From Pseudalkalibacillus salsuginis (GTDB taxonomy: Bacteria > Bacillota > Bacilli > Bacillales > Fictibacillaceae), in contig NZ_JAKJHW010000004.1 of assembly GCF_021646685.1 (NCBI RefSeq), forward strand, positions 124,001 through 188,000: a DNA stretch of 64,000 nucleotides, read 5' to 3'. Under the pieces are notes generated by a model that saw nothing but the letters and a program-made list of their open reading frames with translations, searched no databases and was not told the origin of the DNA. Below are positions 54,904-63,373 of the stretch, one piece after another. Made by a program: the position numbers and the translations under genes. The number at the start of each line of letters is the position of its first letter. Within the stretch, counting starts at the first letter, position 1.

Positions 54904-55671
54904 ATGCGAAGAGGGGCAACTTCAGAATCGAGTGTACATTGGGACAATTGGTCGAAATTTCGGGATAAAGACTCTTGCGAAGCCTTATTGGAAATGCATT
55001 TACCCTTAGTCCAATATCATGTTCAACGTATTGCAGTTGGTTTGCCTAAAAACATCAATAAAGATGAATTGAGAAGCAATGGACTTCTAGGATTATATGA
55101 CGCCTTGAAGAAGTTCGATCCGACGAGGGATCTTAAATTCGATACCTATGCTTCTTTCAGGATCAGAGGTGCAATCCTAGATGGTTTGCGCCGTGAAGAT
55201 TGGCTGCCTCGGTCTATGCGTGAAAAGACGAAAAAGATCGAGCTGACGATCGAACGTATGGAACAGGAACAGATGCGTTCAGTATCCGCGGCAGAAGTGG
55301 CTGTGGAAGTAGGGATGTCAGAAGAAGAAGTATTGACGATCATGTCCGAAAGTTTTTTGGCTAATGTTTTATCTATTGATGAAGAGAATAAAGACAGTGA
55401 TTCGAATGAGAAAGTCGGCTATACAATTGAAGATAAAAAGGTCGACACACCAGAAACCCTGATGTTGACCAATGAACTTCATAAACACTTAGCCAGTATT
55501 ATTGAGGAGTTGAATGAAAAGGAGCAGTTGGTTGTCAGTTTATTTTATTATGAAGAGCTTACATTGACTGAAATCGGCCAAGTATTGAACTTGTCTACTT
55601 CCCGTATCTCTCAAATTCATTCTAAAGCATTATACAAGCTTAAAAATGTCTTGACGAAATATACTAATTGA
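54904..55671 (+). CDS. sigD: Motility sigma factor SigD
   Basis: Sigma-28 type factor for flagellin, autolysins and other late motility genes. At 255 residues it has region 2 (LPLVQYHVQRIAVGLP, FDTYASFRIRGAILDGLR), region 3 and region 4 (LTEIGQVLNLSTSRISQIHS KALYKL). The ATG at 54904 follows gaggagggat; an upstream in-frame GTG (54889) precedes that site. It lies about 25.7 kb from the operon start, so it depends on long read-through. Confidence 0.98.
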   Translation: MRRGATSESSVHWDNWSKFRDKDSCEALLEMHLPLVQYHVQRIAVGLPKNINKDELRSNGLLGLYDALKKFDPTRDLKFDTYASFRIRGAILDGLRREDWLPRSMREKTKKIELTIERMEQEQMRSVSAAEVAVEVGMSEEEVLTIMSESFLANVLSIDEENKDSDSNEKVGYTIEDKKVDTPETLMLTNELHKHLASIIEELNEKEQLVVSLFYYEELTLTEIGQVLNLSTSRISQIHSKALYKLKNVLTKYTN

Positions 55672-55688
55672 TTCAGGGGGGAGCATGG

Positions 55689-57068
55689 GTGGACATTGAG
55701 CGATTGTCAAAATGTGTAAAACTGAAGCTGGAACAAAGTTACATGAAAGCCACTCTTGTTCCTTTGCATGCATTCGAAGAATCCGTATCGGTTGAGGATT
55801 TCCTGGACTTTCTCGAGAATAATGGAATTGTTCACGGGATCCTTGAAGAAACGATCGGAAAAATCGTAGAGGACATAGGGCATTGGATAGAGCCGGTCAT
55901 AATTGCAATGGGGTCAGAGCCAATTTCCGGGGATGACGGGTATATCAAACCCATCTCTACAAATGATGGCACCCCGATCGATAAAGACTCAGATTTCGTT
56001 GATCTTCGTTCCTTCACTCAGATTCCCTCCGTCAAGAAGGGAGACCGTATCGCTGACATCATCCATCATACAGAGGGGGTACCTGGGATGAATGTCAAAG
56101 GGGAACCAGTTCCTACTAAGCCAGGAAAGCCGATAAAACTCAAAAAATGTAAAAATGCGATCATCGATCATCCTTCTGACGGGCTCTATGCGACAGCAGA
56201 TGGACAAATCAGTTACCAGAAACGTGCTGTACACGTCCTCCCTATTTATGAAGTAAAAGGCGATTTGGATTTAAAGACAGGAAATCTTTCATTTATAGGG
56301 AACATACATATACATGGAGATGTACCATCAGGTTATACGATCTCAGCAGAAGGTGACATCCGGATCAATGGGATTGTTGAAGCATCGACATTGAAAGCTG
56401 GAGGTTCTGTTTTTATCCGTAATGGGATTGCTGGGCAAGGGAAAGCGGTCATTGAAGCTGGATCCGATCTCCATACTGGTTACATCAATCAAGGTACTGT
56501 GAAAGTTGGTGGTGACTTGCATGTCAGGCTTATCAACTACAGTGACATAGTGGTCGATGGGTCGATTTTTTGCCAAAAAGGGAAAGGAATCATCTTTGGC
56601 GGACATATAAGCGCTGGAAAAGATATTTTTGTCAACCAAACAGGAACAAACCTTATGACGAAAACCTATCTTTACCTGGGAACCCCGGGTCACATTCTTG
56701 ATCAATGCAACCATCTATCGAGACAGATTTCAATAGAAGAGGATAATTTGAAAAAGCTCAAAACCCTTCAAGAAACACTCGAATCAAAATATGAACCTAA
56801 CCGTGATGAAAAAGAAATGCTCCTCTTACTTAAAGTGAAAAATACATATGGACAAACTGAATGTTTATTGGATGGTTTGAAAAAGGAATTAGACGAATTG
56901 ACGGAAGATCTGGTACCGGATAATGACCAGGTACTTGTCGTCAATGGTGTAATTTATCCAGGTGTAGAAGTGACATTCGGTAAATACAAAAGGGTAATGC
57001 CACACGAATATAAAGCAATTGAGCTCAAATTGGCATCAAGTGAGGTTGTCATCCAATCTTTAAGATAG
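55689..57068 (+). CDS. FapA (DUF342) family protein
   Basis: A 459-residue protein of the DUF342/FapA family: N-terminal alpha/beta part, then a glycine-rich beta-helix of repeated short strands (GNIHIHGDVPSGYTISAEGD, GGSVFIRNGIAGQGKAV, GGHISAGKDIFVNQ, about 195-330) and a helical hairpin near the end. Family members occur in flagellar loci but their role is unclear. The in-frame ATG 55668 overlaps sigD; GTG 55689 behind caggggggag is preferred. B. subtilis has no gene of this type between sigD and swrB. Confidence 0.85.
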   Translation: MDIERLSKCVKLKLEQSYMKATLVPLHAFEESVSVEDFLDFLENNGIVHGILEETIGKIVEDIGHWIEPVIIAMGSEPISGDDGYIKPISTNDGTPIDKDSDFVDLRSFTQIPSVKKGDRIADIIHHTEGVPGMNVKGEPVPTKPGKPIKLKKCKNAIIDHPSDGLYATADGQISYQKRAVHVLPIYEVKGDLDLKTGNLSFIGNIHIHGDVPSGYTISAEGDIRINGIVEASTLKAGGSVFIRNGIAGQGKAVIEAGSDLHTGYINQGTVKVGGDLHVRLINYSDIVVDGSIFCQKGKGIIFGGHISAGKDIFVNQTGTNLMTKTYLYLGTPGHILDQCNHLSRQISIEEDNLKKLKTLQETLESKYEPNRDEKEMLLLLKVKNTYGQTECLLDGLKKELDELTEDLVPDNDQVLVVNGVIYPGVEVTFGKYKRVMPHEYKAIELKLASSEVVIQSLR

Positions 57069-57079
57069 GGGGATGAGTG

Positions 57080-57331
57080 ATGAGTTTAAAATTGATTGAA
57101 CTTCAGGTTGCGATACCGAGAACCCTGGATACAGGGAAAATGCAAGAGAAATTTCAACAACAGTCCCAGATCAATCAGTCTCAGGCTGCATCAACTGAAA
57201 AAGAAAAAGCCGAACGGAACCGCACTTCTGTGGAAAAGCAGGAACATATAGAAAAACAACATTTCAATGGCCGACAAGACTCTCACCCTCACCACCAACA
57301 ACAAAAGCGAGATAAGAATAATCAGGAATAA
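57080..57331 (+). CDS. Small conserved protein of unknown function between fapA-like gene and swrB
   Basis: An 83-residue hydrophilic protein. It starts MSLKLIELQVAIPRTLDTGK, then becomes a highly charged glutamine/glutamate/lysine-rich tail with a histidine cluster (SHPHHQQQKRD). ATG 57080 follows gggggatga. From memory, related short proteins with an N-terminal IELQ(V/I)A(I/L)PRT motif occur at this place in other bacilli, but no function is known. No membrane segment or signal peptide was seen. It is in the run of sigD-linked genes, so a role in motility regulation is a guess. Confidence 0.7.
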   Translation: MSLKLIELQVAIPRTLDTGKMQEKFQQQSQINQSQAASTEKEKAERNRTSVEKQEHIEKQHFNGRQDSHPHHQQQKRDKNNQE

Positions 57332-57391
57332 GAAAAGGTAAAGCATCCCTATAAAGGACGGCGTGTCGACTTTTCCGGGTAGGAGGAACGA

Positions 57392-57871
57392 ATGACAGGA
57401 TTGTTACTTGGTATAAGTTTTATCATCCACATCATCACTCTTTTATCTATTATCATTGTATGGAAACGATCAGGAGCTGCAGAGCAGGAGGATTTCAGAG
57501 CTATGAAATCGGAAATGGAAGATATCCTGATAGCATATACGGCTGAAATGAAAGAAGAGAACGAGGTCTTTTTGAAGGAACTTGCTTCTCTGCAAAAGGA
57601 AAAGCCGGTTGGAGATCGTGACAATAAGGAAAATGCTGCAACTGAAAAACCTGAGAAAAAGGGAATAACCGAACCAACTGCGGCTGAACAGAGGGAAATC
57701 TCCTATTCACCTCCTGTGAGTGAAGAAAAAGAAACATTCGGAGCTTCTGTTTCATCACAAATCCTATCGATGCAAAAACAAGGGTATTCTTTAGATGAAA
57801 TTGCCAAGAAAGTAAATAAAGGCAAAGGCGAAGTAGAACTTATGTTAAAATTTTATCGAGATGGACAATAG
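57392..57871 (+). CDS. swrB: Swarming motility protein SwrB (YlxL)
   Basis: A 159-residue protein with an N-terminal membrane anchor (about 3-25), a charged linker and a conserved C-terminal helix-turn-helix-like tail (ILSMQKQGYSLDEIAKKVNK, GKGEVELMLKFYRDG). In B. subtilis SwrB promotes assembly of the export apparatus and so activates SigD. It is the last gene of fla/che; no clear terminator was seen after it. Confidence 0.88.
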   Translation: MTGLLLGISFIIHIITLLSIIIVWKRSGAAEQEDFRAMKSEMEDILIAYTAEMKEENEVFLKELASLQKEKPVGDRDNKENAATEKPEKKGITEPTAAEQREISYSPPVSEEKETFGASVSSQILSMQKQGYSLDEIAKKVNKGKGEVELMLKFYRDGQ

Positions 57872-57875
57872 GTAC

Positions 57876-57905
57876 TTGCTAGTTCCATCAGGTTTATGTT
57901 ATATT
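57876..57905 (+). promoter_or_regulatory. Candidate promoter of rpsB
   Basis: TTGCTA (57876-57881), an 18-bp spacer and extended -10 TGT-TATATT (hexamer 57900-57905), directly after swrB. Confidence 0.6.
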
Positions 57906-57911
57906 TAATCT

Positions 57912-58084
57912 CGGTGTTTATGTAGTATATATAACACATCACACACGTTCGTGGATTCACCCACTGGTGCTGTAAGGCAGCTGAATTGTTCCGGATAACA
58001 TTACTGGCGAATTTCTGTTGATCCTCAATTCAACTGATATCCTGCAGTTGTGGTTGGTCAGAAGCGGGCGGAGGAAAAAACCAT
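57912..58084 (+). ncRNA. Possible rpsB leader RNA
   Basis: About 175 bases between the candidate promoter and the rpsB ribosome site contain several small hairpins (gctg-taagg-cagc near 57969; gttga with tcaac near 58017-58034). No ORF was seen. Autoregulatory S2 leaders are known in some Firmicutes; no fold or family model was tested here. Confidence 0.35.
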
Positions 58085-58098
58085 AGGAGGTGCCATTC

Positions 58099-58830
58099 AT
58101 GGCAGTAATTTCAATGAAACAATTGTTAGAAGCTGGTGTTCACTTCGGTCACCAAACACGCCGTTGGAACCCAAAGATGGCACGTTACATCTTCACGGAG
58201 CGTAACGGCATCTACATCATCGACCTTCAAAAGACGGTCAAGAAAGTAGAAGAAGCGTATAACTACGTACGCGACATTGCTGCTGACGGAGGAAAAATCC
58301 TTTTTGTCGGTACAAAGAAACAAGCACAGGAGTCTGTTAAAGTTGAAGCTCAACGTGCTGGACAATACTACATCAACCAACGTTGGTTGGGTGGTACATT
58401 AACAAACTTTGACACGATCCGCAAGCGTATCAGACGTTTGAAAGACCTTGAAAAGATGCAAGAAGACGGAACGTTCGATGTACTTCCTAAGAAAGAAGTC
58501 ATCCTTCTTAAAAAGGAAATGGATCGTCTTGAGAAATTCCTAGGTGGAATCAAGGACATGAACAGTCTTCCAGACGTTCTTTTCGTCATCGATCCTCGCA
58601 AAGAGCGCATTGCGATTGCAGAAGCTCGTAAGCTTAACATTCCGATCGTTGCTATCGTCGACACAAACTGTGATCCTGACGAAGTGGATGTTATCATCCC
58701 TGGTAACGACGATGCAATCCGTGCGGTGAAACTTCTTACTTCTAAAATGGCTGATGCGGTTGTAGAAGCTAACCAAGGAAGTGCTGAAGAAGCTGCATCT
58801 AATGAAGAAGAGGCAGAAATTAACGCGTAA
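58099..58830 (+). CDS. rpsB: Ribosomal protein uS2
   Basis: Small-subunit protein, last to join the 30S. At 243 residues it has [32 protein letters not shown] and the acidic C-terminus [17 protein letters not shown] 58099 follows ataggaggtg; the in-frame GTG at 58090 overlaps that site. A strong terminator and repeats follow, separating it from tsf. Confidence 0.98.
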   Translation: MAVISMKQLLEAGVHFGHQTRRWNPKMARYIFTERNGIYIIDLQKTVKKVEEAYNYVRDIAADGGKILFVGTKKQAQESVKVEAQRAGQYYINQRWLGGTLTNFDTIRKRIRRLKDLEKMQEDGTFDVLPKKEVILLKKEMDRLEKFLGGIKDMNSLPDVLFVIDPRKERIAIAEARKLNIPIVAIVDTNCDPDEVDVIIPGNDDAIRAVKLLTSKMADAVVEANQGSAEEAASNEEEAEINA

Positions 58831-58847
58831 ATGAATGCTCATTTAAG

Positions 58848-58884
58848 GGTGATAGAGGGGAACTGACCCTTTATCACCTTTTTT
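58848..58884 (+). terminator. Intrinsic terminator after rpsB
   Basis: ggtgata (58848-58854) pairs with tatcacc (58872-58878), followed by six T. Confidence 0.85.
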
Positions 58885-58894
58885 AAAGAGAGAA

Positions 58895-58956
58895 GTTCAA
58901 AAAGTCATCGACTAGTGAAACCGTATACTGGCGTCTAATATGTTATCTTTTTGAAC
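58895..58956. repeat. Folded intergenic repeat, family C copy 2
   Basis: Ends gttcaaaaag (58895-58904) and ctttttgaac (58947-58956) are perfect inverse repeats. The ends resemble those of 11105-11199, while the centre differs. Confidence 0.5.
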
Positions 58957-58980
58957 GTATTAAAGAAAGCTGACTTATAC

Positions 58981-59153
58981 GAAATTTACGACACTCCTGC
59001 GGGAAAAGCGATCCGAGCGAGACCCCGGAGCGACCTGCAATTTAAGGATCTTCGACTAAGAACCACCACGTCCTGAAGTGAATGTCGAAGCCAGCACATC
59101 CTGTGCAAGTGGGAAGGCTTGTGGATCGCCCGCGGAAAGGGTTGGATTTCGTA
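58981..59153 (+). repeat. Dispersed folded repeat, family B copy 2
   Basis: Collinear with 2014-2190: acgacactcctgcggga at the left, aaggatcttcgacta, gtcgaagccagcacatcctg, and cccgcggaaaggg at the right. The ends gaaatttacga and tcgtaaatgaaat are roughly inverse. With the family C element it fills the 372-bp rpsB-tsf gap; no clear tsf promoter was seen in the rest. Confidence 0.7.
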
Positions 59154-59202
59154 AATGAAATCAGTTTTTAAAGGCTACATATTCAAAAGGAGGAATTCAC
59201 TC

Positions 59203-60087
59203 ATGGCAGTAACTGCACAAATGGTAAAAGAGTTGCGCGAAAAGACTGGCGCAGGAATGATGGATTGTAAGAAAGCTCTTACAGAAAATGATGGAGATAT
59301 GGACAAAGCGATCGACTGGCTTCGTGAAAAAGGAATCTCAAAAGCAGCTAAGAAAGCTGACCGTATCGCTGCTGAAGGATTGACTCATATCGCTACAAAG
59401 GGTAATGAAGCTGTAATGGTCGAAGTCAACTCTGAAACAGACTTCGTTGCTAAAAACGATTCTTTTAAAAACTTGATCCAGGAAATTTCCACACACCTGC
59501 TTGAGGAAAAGCCTGCTTCTGTTGAAGATGCTCTTAAGCAGACGTTGACTGGACAAAGCGTTTCTCTTGAAGAATATATCAACAACGCTATTGCAAAAAT
59601 CGGTGAGAAAATTTCGCTACGTCGTTTTACGATCCTTCAAAAAGAAGACAACGACGCATTTGGTGCATACCTTCATATGGGTGGACGTATCGGAGTTCTG
59701 ACTGTAATTGGCGGAACTACTGACGAAGACCTTGCTAAGGATATCTCAATGCACATAGCGGCTGTAAATCCTCGCTATGTAAACCGTGAGCAAGTATCTG
59801 AAGAAGAAGTAGCACGTGAGAAAGAAGTTCTTACTCAGCAAGCACTTAACGAAGGGAAGCCGGAAAAAATCGTTGAAAAGATGGTCGCTGGCCGTATCAA
59901 CAAGTTCTTCGAAGAAATTTGCCTTGTAGATCAAGGTTTTGTTAAAGATCCGGATCAAAAAGTCGGAAAATATGTAGAGAGTAAAGGCGGTACCATTAAA
60001 GGATTTGTACGTTACGAAGTTGGCGAAGGTATGGAAAAGCGTGAAGAAAACTTCGCTGACGAAGTAATGTCACAAGTGAAGAAATAA
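59203..60087 (+). CDS. tsf: Elongation factor Ts
   Basis: Nucleotide-exchange factor for EF-Tu. At 294 residues it has the UBA-like N-terminus ([20 protein letters not shown]) and the TDFVAKND motif at about 81-88. ATG 59203 follows aaaggaggaatt; an upstream ATG (59155) lies at the end of a repeat and is rejected. It is normally co-transcribed with rpsB, but here a terminator and repeats intervene. Confidence 0.98.
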   Translation: MAVTAQMVKELREKTGAGMMDCKKALTENDGDMDKAIDWLREKGISKAAKKADRIAAEGLTHIATKGNEAVMVEVNSETDFVAKNDSFKNLIQEISTHLLEEKPASVEDALKQTLTGQSVSLEEYINNAIAKIGEKISLRRFTILQKEDNDAFGAYLHMGGRIGVLTVIGGTTDEDLAKDISMHIAAVNPRYVNREQVSEEEVAREKEVLTQQALNEGKPEKIVEKMVAGRINKFFEEICLVDQGFVKDPDQKVGKYVESKGGTIKGFVRYEVGEGMEKREENFADEVMSQVKK

Positions 60088-60160
60088 TTTCAATCGAAGG
60101 TATTCTTGGACCTTGGACAAGAATGCAAATGGAAAGGAATTATTTCGGAAACATCCACAG

Positions 60161-60195
60161 GAAAAGGGGACACTGGTGTGTTCCCTCTTTTTCAA
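60161..60195 (+). terminator. Probable terminator after tsf
   Basis: aaaagggga-cac pairs with gtg-ttccctctttt (one bulge) around tggt, ending in T-rich sequence. Confidence 0.6.
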
Positions 60196-60207
60196 GCAAC
60201 CCAATAT

Positions 60208-60213
60208 TATAAT
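60208..60213 (+). promoter_or_regulatory. Candidate -10 of the pyrH-frr promoter
   Basis: A perfect TATAAT lies 26 bp before pyrH, just after the tsf terminator; no good -35 is present. Confidence 0.4.
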
Positions 60214-60239
60214 GTAGGAAATGCTGATGGAGGGAAAAA

Positions 60240-60962
60240 ATGAGTACGCCTAAATACAACAGAGTAGTCTTAAAATTAAGCGGAGAAGCGTTATCTGGCC
60301 AGGAAGGGTATGGAATCGACCCGCATATCATCAATTCGATTGCAAAACAGGTGAAAGAACTTGTTGAAATGAATGTTGAAGTTGCTGTTGTGGTAGGCGG
60401 CGGTAACATCTGGAGAGGTAAGGCCGGCAGTGAAATGGGCATGGATCGTGCAACAGCTGATTACATGGGCATGTTAGCGACAGTCATGAATTCCCTTGCA
60501 CTGCAAGACAGCCTTGAAAATATCGACGTTGAAACAAGGGTCCAAACATCAATCGAAATGCGCCAGGTAGCCGAGCCTTATATCCGAAGAAAAGCAATCC
60601 GGCACCTTGAGAAAAAGCGTGTAGTCATTTTTGCAGCCGGGACTGGTAATCCATACTTTTCAACTGATACAACTGCAGCCCTTCGTGCGGCTGAAATCGA
60701 GGCAGAAGTCATCCTGATGGCGAAAAACAATGTTGATGGAGTATACACAGCCGATCCGAAAACTGATGAAACAGCAACCAAGTATAAGAGCCTGTCTTAT
60801 TTAGAAGTTCTAAAAGAAGGTTTAGCTGTAATGGATTCAACCGCATCTTCTTTATGTATGGACAATGATATCCCGCTTATCGTTTTCTCCATCATGGAAG
60901 AAGGAAATATTAAGCGTGTTATCGAAGGAGAAAATATAGGAACCGTTGTAAGGGGGAAATAA
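60240..60962 (+). CDS. pyrH: UMP kinase
   Basis: Phosphorylates UMP to UDP; hexameric amino-acid-kinase fold. At 240 residues it has [42 protein letters not shown] and [12 protein letters not shown]. It is followed by frr after one base. Confidence 0.98.
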   Translation: MSTPKYNRVVLKLSGEALSGQEGYGIDPHIINSIAKQVKELVEMNVEVAVVVGGGNIWRGKAGSEMGMDRATADYMGMLATVMNSLALQDSLENIDVETRVQTSIEMRQVAEPYIRRKAIRHLEKKRVVIFAAGTGNPYFSTDTTAALRAAEIEAEVILMAKNNVDGVYTADPKTDETATKYKSLSYLEVLKEGLAVMDSTASSLCMDNDIPLIVFSIMEEGNIKRVIEGENIGTVVRGK

Positions 60963-60963
60963 C

Positions 60964-61521
60964 ATGTCGGGTACAATCATCAAACAAGCAGATGAAAAAA
61001 TGCAAAAAGCAGTAGCTGCCTTTCGTAGAGAACTTGCCACACTACGGGCGGGCAGAGCTAATCCATCACTTTTAGACCGTGTCTCTGTTGAATACTATGG
61101 TGCACTCACGCCTTTGAACCAAATGGCGAACATTTCAGTCCCGGAAGCACGACTTCTCGTTATCCAGCCTTATGATAAATCGATTATCGGCGAAATTGAG
61201 AAAGCAATCCAGAAGGCTGAGCTGGGTCTATCACCATCAAATGATGGGGATGTGATCCGCATTGCTATACCTGCTTTGACTGAAGAACGTCGTAAGGAAC
61301 TAGTCAAATTGGTCAAAAAGTATACAGAAGAAGGTAAAGTCGCAGTTCGTAATATCCGCCGTGATGCTAATGATGAGCTTAAGAAATTAGAAAAGGGCGG
61401 AGACATGACCGAAGACGACCTTCGTCACTACAGTGATGAAGTACAAAAGGTGACGGACCGTTTCGTTGTCGAAATCGACTCCATCGCGGCAGAAAAAGAA
61501 AAAGAAATCATGGAAGTATGA
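60964..61521 (+). CDS. frr: Ribosome recycling factor
   Basis: Splits post-termination ribosomes with EF-G. The 185 residues show the family pattern [32 protein letters not shown] and [17 protein letters not shown]. It is coupled to pyrH; a folded repeat/terminator follows. Confidence 0.98.
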   Translation: MSGTIIKQADEKMQKAVAAFRRELATLRAGRANPSLLDRVSVEYYGALTPLNQMANISVPEARLLVIQPYDKSIIGEIEKAIQKAELGLSPSNDGDVIRIAIPALTEERRKELVKLVKKYTEEGKVAVRNIRRDANDELKKLEKGGDMTEDDLRHYSDEVQKVTDRFVVEIDSIAAEKEKEIMEV

Positions 61522-61546
61522 CATAATTCAAGTCAAAATAAGATAG

Positions 61547-61674
61547 AAAAAAGGGGCTGTCCCATAAGTGTCTTCTCTTACCGTTCCGAACAACATTTTG
61601 AGAAAAAGCGTGGTATTGATACAAAATGTTGTGTTGGTGGTGTCTGGCACTATTGCTTTGGGACAGCCTTTTTT
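61547..61674. terminator. Nested hairpin element and terminator after frr
   Basis: Outer stem ggctgtccca (61555-61564) with tgggacagcc (61659-61668), ending in six T. Inner stem caacattttg (61591-61600) with caaaatgttg (61622-61631). The long enclosed loop makes it look like a small inverted-repeat element that also serves as terminator. The flanking A and T runs make the unit nearly symmetrical. Confidence 0.75.
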
Positions 61675-61699
61675 GATACATAATGGCCTATTTTTCGTC

Positions 61700-61705
61700 T
61701 ATAAT
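61700..61705 (+). promoter_or_regulatory. Candidate -10 of the uppS-cdsA-dxr promoter
   Basis: A perfect TATAAT lies 66 bp before uppS, after the hairpin element; the -35 (tacata at 17 bp) is weak. Confidence 0.45.
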
Positions 61706-61770
61706 GGAACATGACCATAAGAGGGCAATCCCTTTTGGTTGTTTGATTTATTCTCTCTGGGGGAGACTAT

Positions 61771-62538
61771 ATGTTAAATAAGCTTACGAACTTAACGAAA
61801 ACTAAAAAAGTAACGACTGAAAACTTCGAACTCGATTTATCTCGTGTACCAAGCCACATTGCGGTCATCATGGATGGTAATGGACGTTGGGCCAGAAAAC
61901 GAGGTTTGCCTAGAATCGCTGGTCATCGTGAAGGTATGAAAGTAGTCCGAAAGGTTGTTAAACGTGCAAACGAACTGGGCGTCAAAGCTTTGACCATGTA
62001 TGCTTTTTCAACAGAAAATTGGAAGCGGCCGAAACCAGAAGTGGAATTCATCATGAAACTTCCTGAACAGTTTCTTATGGCCTACCTTCCAGAGCTGATT
62101 GAAGAAAACGTACGTGTCCGGATCATGGGAGAAAAAGAAGGCATTCCTTCCTATACACTTAAAGCTGTAAATGAAGCGATGGACAGGACGAAGGATAATG
62201 ATGGACTTATCCTCAATTTCGCATTGAATTATGGGAGCCGCTATGAAATCACTTCGGGGGTTCGACAGCTTGCAAAGGAGATTGAGCAAGGAAAGATCAA
62301 ATCTGATGATGTAACTGAGGAAGTGATCGGTTCTTACATGATGTCGAAAGAAGTTGGAGATCCAGAATTGTTGATCCGGACAAGCGGTGAAATGCGGTTG
62401 AGCAATTTCATGCTTTGGCAACTAGCATATACTGAGCTCTGGTTCACCGACGTGTATTGGCCAGACTTTTCGGCATCGGATTTAGACAAAGCCATTTATG
62501 ATTTCCAAAATCGAGGCAGAAGGTTTGGTGGGGTATAA
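61771..62538 (+). CDS. uppS: Undecaprenyl diphosphate synthase
   Basis: Makes the C55 lipid carrier for peptidoglycan and teichoic acids from farnesyl diphosphate and isopentenyl diphosphate. At 255 residues it has catalytic Asp35 in VIMDGNGRWARKRG, LTMYAFSTENWKRP, and RTSGEMRLSNFMLWQ AYTELWF. A ribosome site tctgggggaga precedes ATG 61771. Confidence 0.98.
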   Translation: MLNKLTNLTKTKKVTTENFELDLSRVPSHIAVIMDGNGRWARKRGLPRIAGHREGMKVVRKVVKRANELGVKALTMYAFSTENWKRPKPEVEFIMKLPEQFLMAYLPELIEENVRVRIMGEKEGIPSYTLKAVNEAMDRTKDNDGLILNFALNYGSRYEITSGVRQLAKEIEQGKIKSDDVTEEVIGSYMMSKEVGDPELLIRTSGEMRLSNFMLWQLAYTELWFTDVYWPDFSASDLDKAIYDFQNRGRRFGGV

Positions 62539-62553
62539 CCCTAGGAGGCTTTT

Positions 62554-63351
62554 ATGAAGGAACGTATTATCACAGGAGTTATTGCAGCGCTCGTTTTCTT
62601 ACCTATCGTCTTTATTGGAGGGGTATTGTTCTATAGTGTAATGGCTTTGTTAGCTATTATCGGATTGAGAGAATTATTAAGGATGAGAGGGTTCAAGCTT
62701 CAACAGGTGCCAGGAATTATTTCTTTGTTCATGGTATTGATTCTTGTCATTCCTGATGGATTGTTGGATGTATCTTATGATCTTAACACATTAAAAATAT
62801 TCGGGATCATAATCGTCCTTTATTCGTTGTTGACGTGGACAGTCATTACGAAGAATCAATTCACATTTCAAGATGTCAGCTTTGTCTTGACGGCTACCTT
62901 ATATATAGGGGTTGGATTCCTTTATTTTAATGAAACGAGAGCGCTTGAAAATGGAATCAGGACGATTTTCTTTGTATTGTTTATCGTATGGGCGACAGAC
63001 TCTGGTGCATACTTTTTCGGTAAATCAATCGGAAAACGCAAGCTCTGGCCGGTAATCAGTCCTAATAAGACGATCGAAGGTTCATTAGGGGGATTGTTAT
63101 GCGCAGTCATTGTTGCAGTCGTATTCCAAATGGTCCTCCCAATCTATTCAACGATTATCTTAGCTGTAGTAGCAGCTGTTGTCATTGGTACCTTCGGACA
63201 AATCGGTGACCTGGTGGAGTCAGCATTCAAAAGACATTACGAAGTGAAGGATTCAGGTACATTACTACCTGGCCACGGTGGCATATTGGATCGATTCGAC
63301 AGTATCTTGTTCGTTCTGCCGATTTTACATATCGTCCAGTTATTGTCGTAG
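62554..63351 (+). CDS. cdsA: Phosphatidate cytidylyltransferase
   Basis: Makes CDP-diacylglycerol, the precursor of all phospholipids. At 265 residues it has about seven or eight membrane segments and the C-terminal signature [20 protein letters not shown]. It follows uppS by 15 bp behind aggaggctt. Confidence 0.97.
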   Translation: MKERIITGVIAALVFLPIVFIGGVLFYSVMALLAIIGLRELLRMRGFKLQQVPGIISLFMVLILVIPDGLLDVSYDLNTLKIFGIIIVLYSLLTWTVITKNQFTFQDVSFVLTATLYIGVGFLYFNETRALENGIRTIFFVLFIVWATDSGAYFFGKSIGKRKLWPVISPNKTIEGSLGGLLCAVIVAVVFQMVLPIYSTIILAVVAAVVIGTFGQIGDLVESAFKRHYEVKDSGTLLPGHGGILDRFDSILFVLPILHIVQLLS

Positions 63352-63373
63352 TTGGTTTGGAATGGGGGAAAGT

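Noticed and set aside
59155-59202. ATG 59155 as the tsf start
   Set aside because: The extension is encoded by the edge of the repeat, and the ribosome site is directly before 59203.
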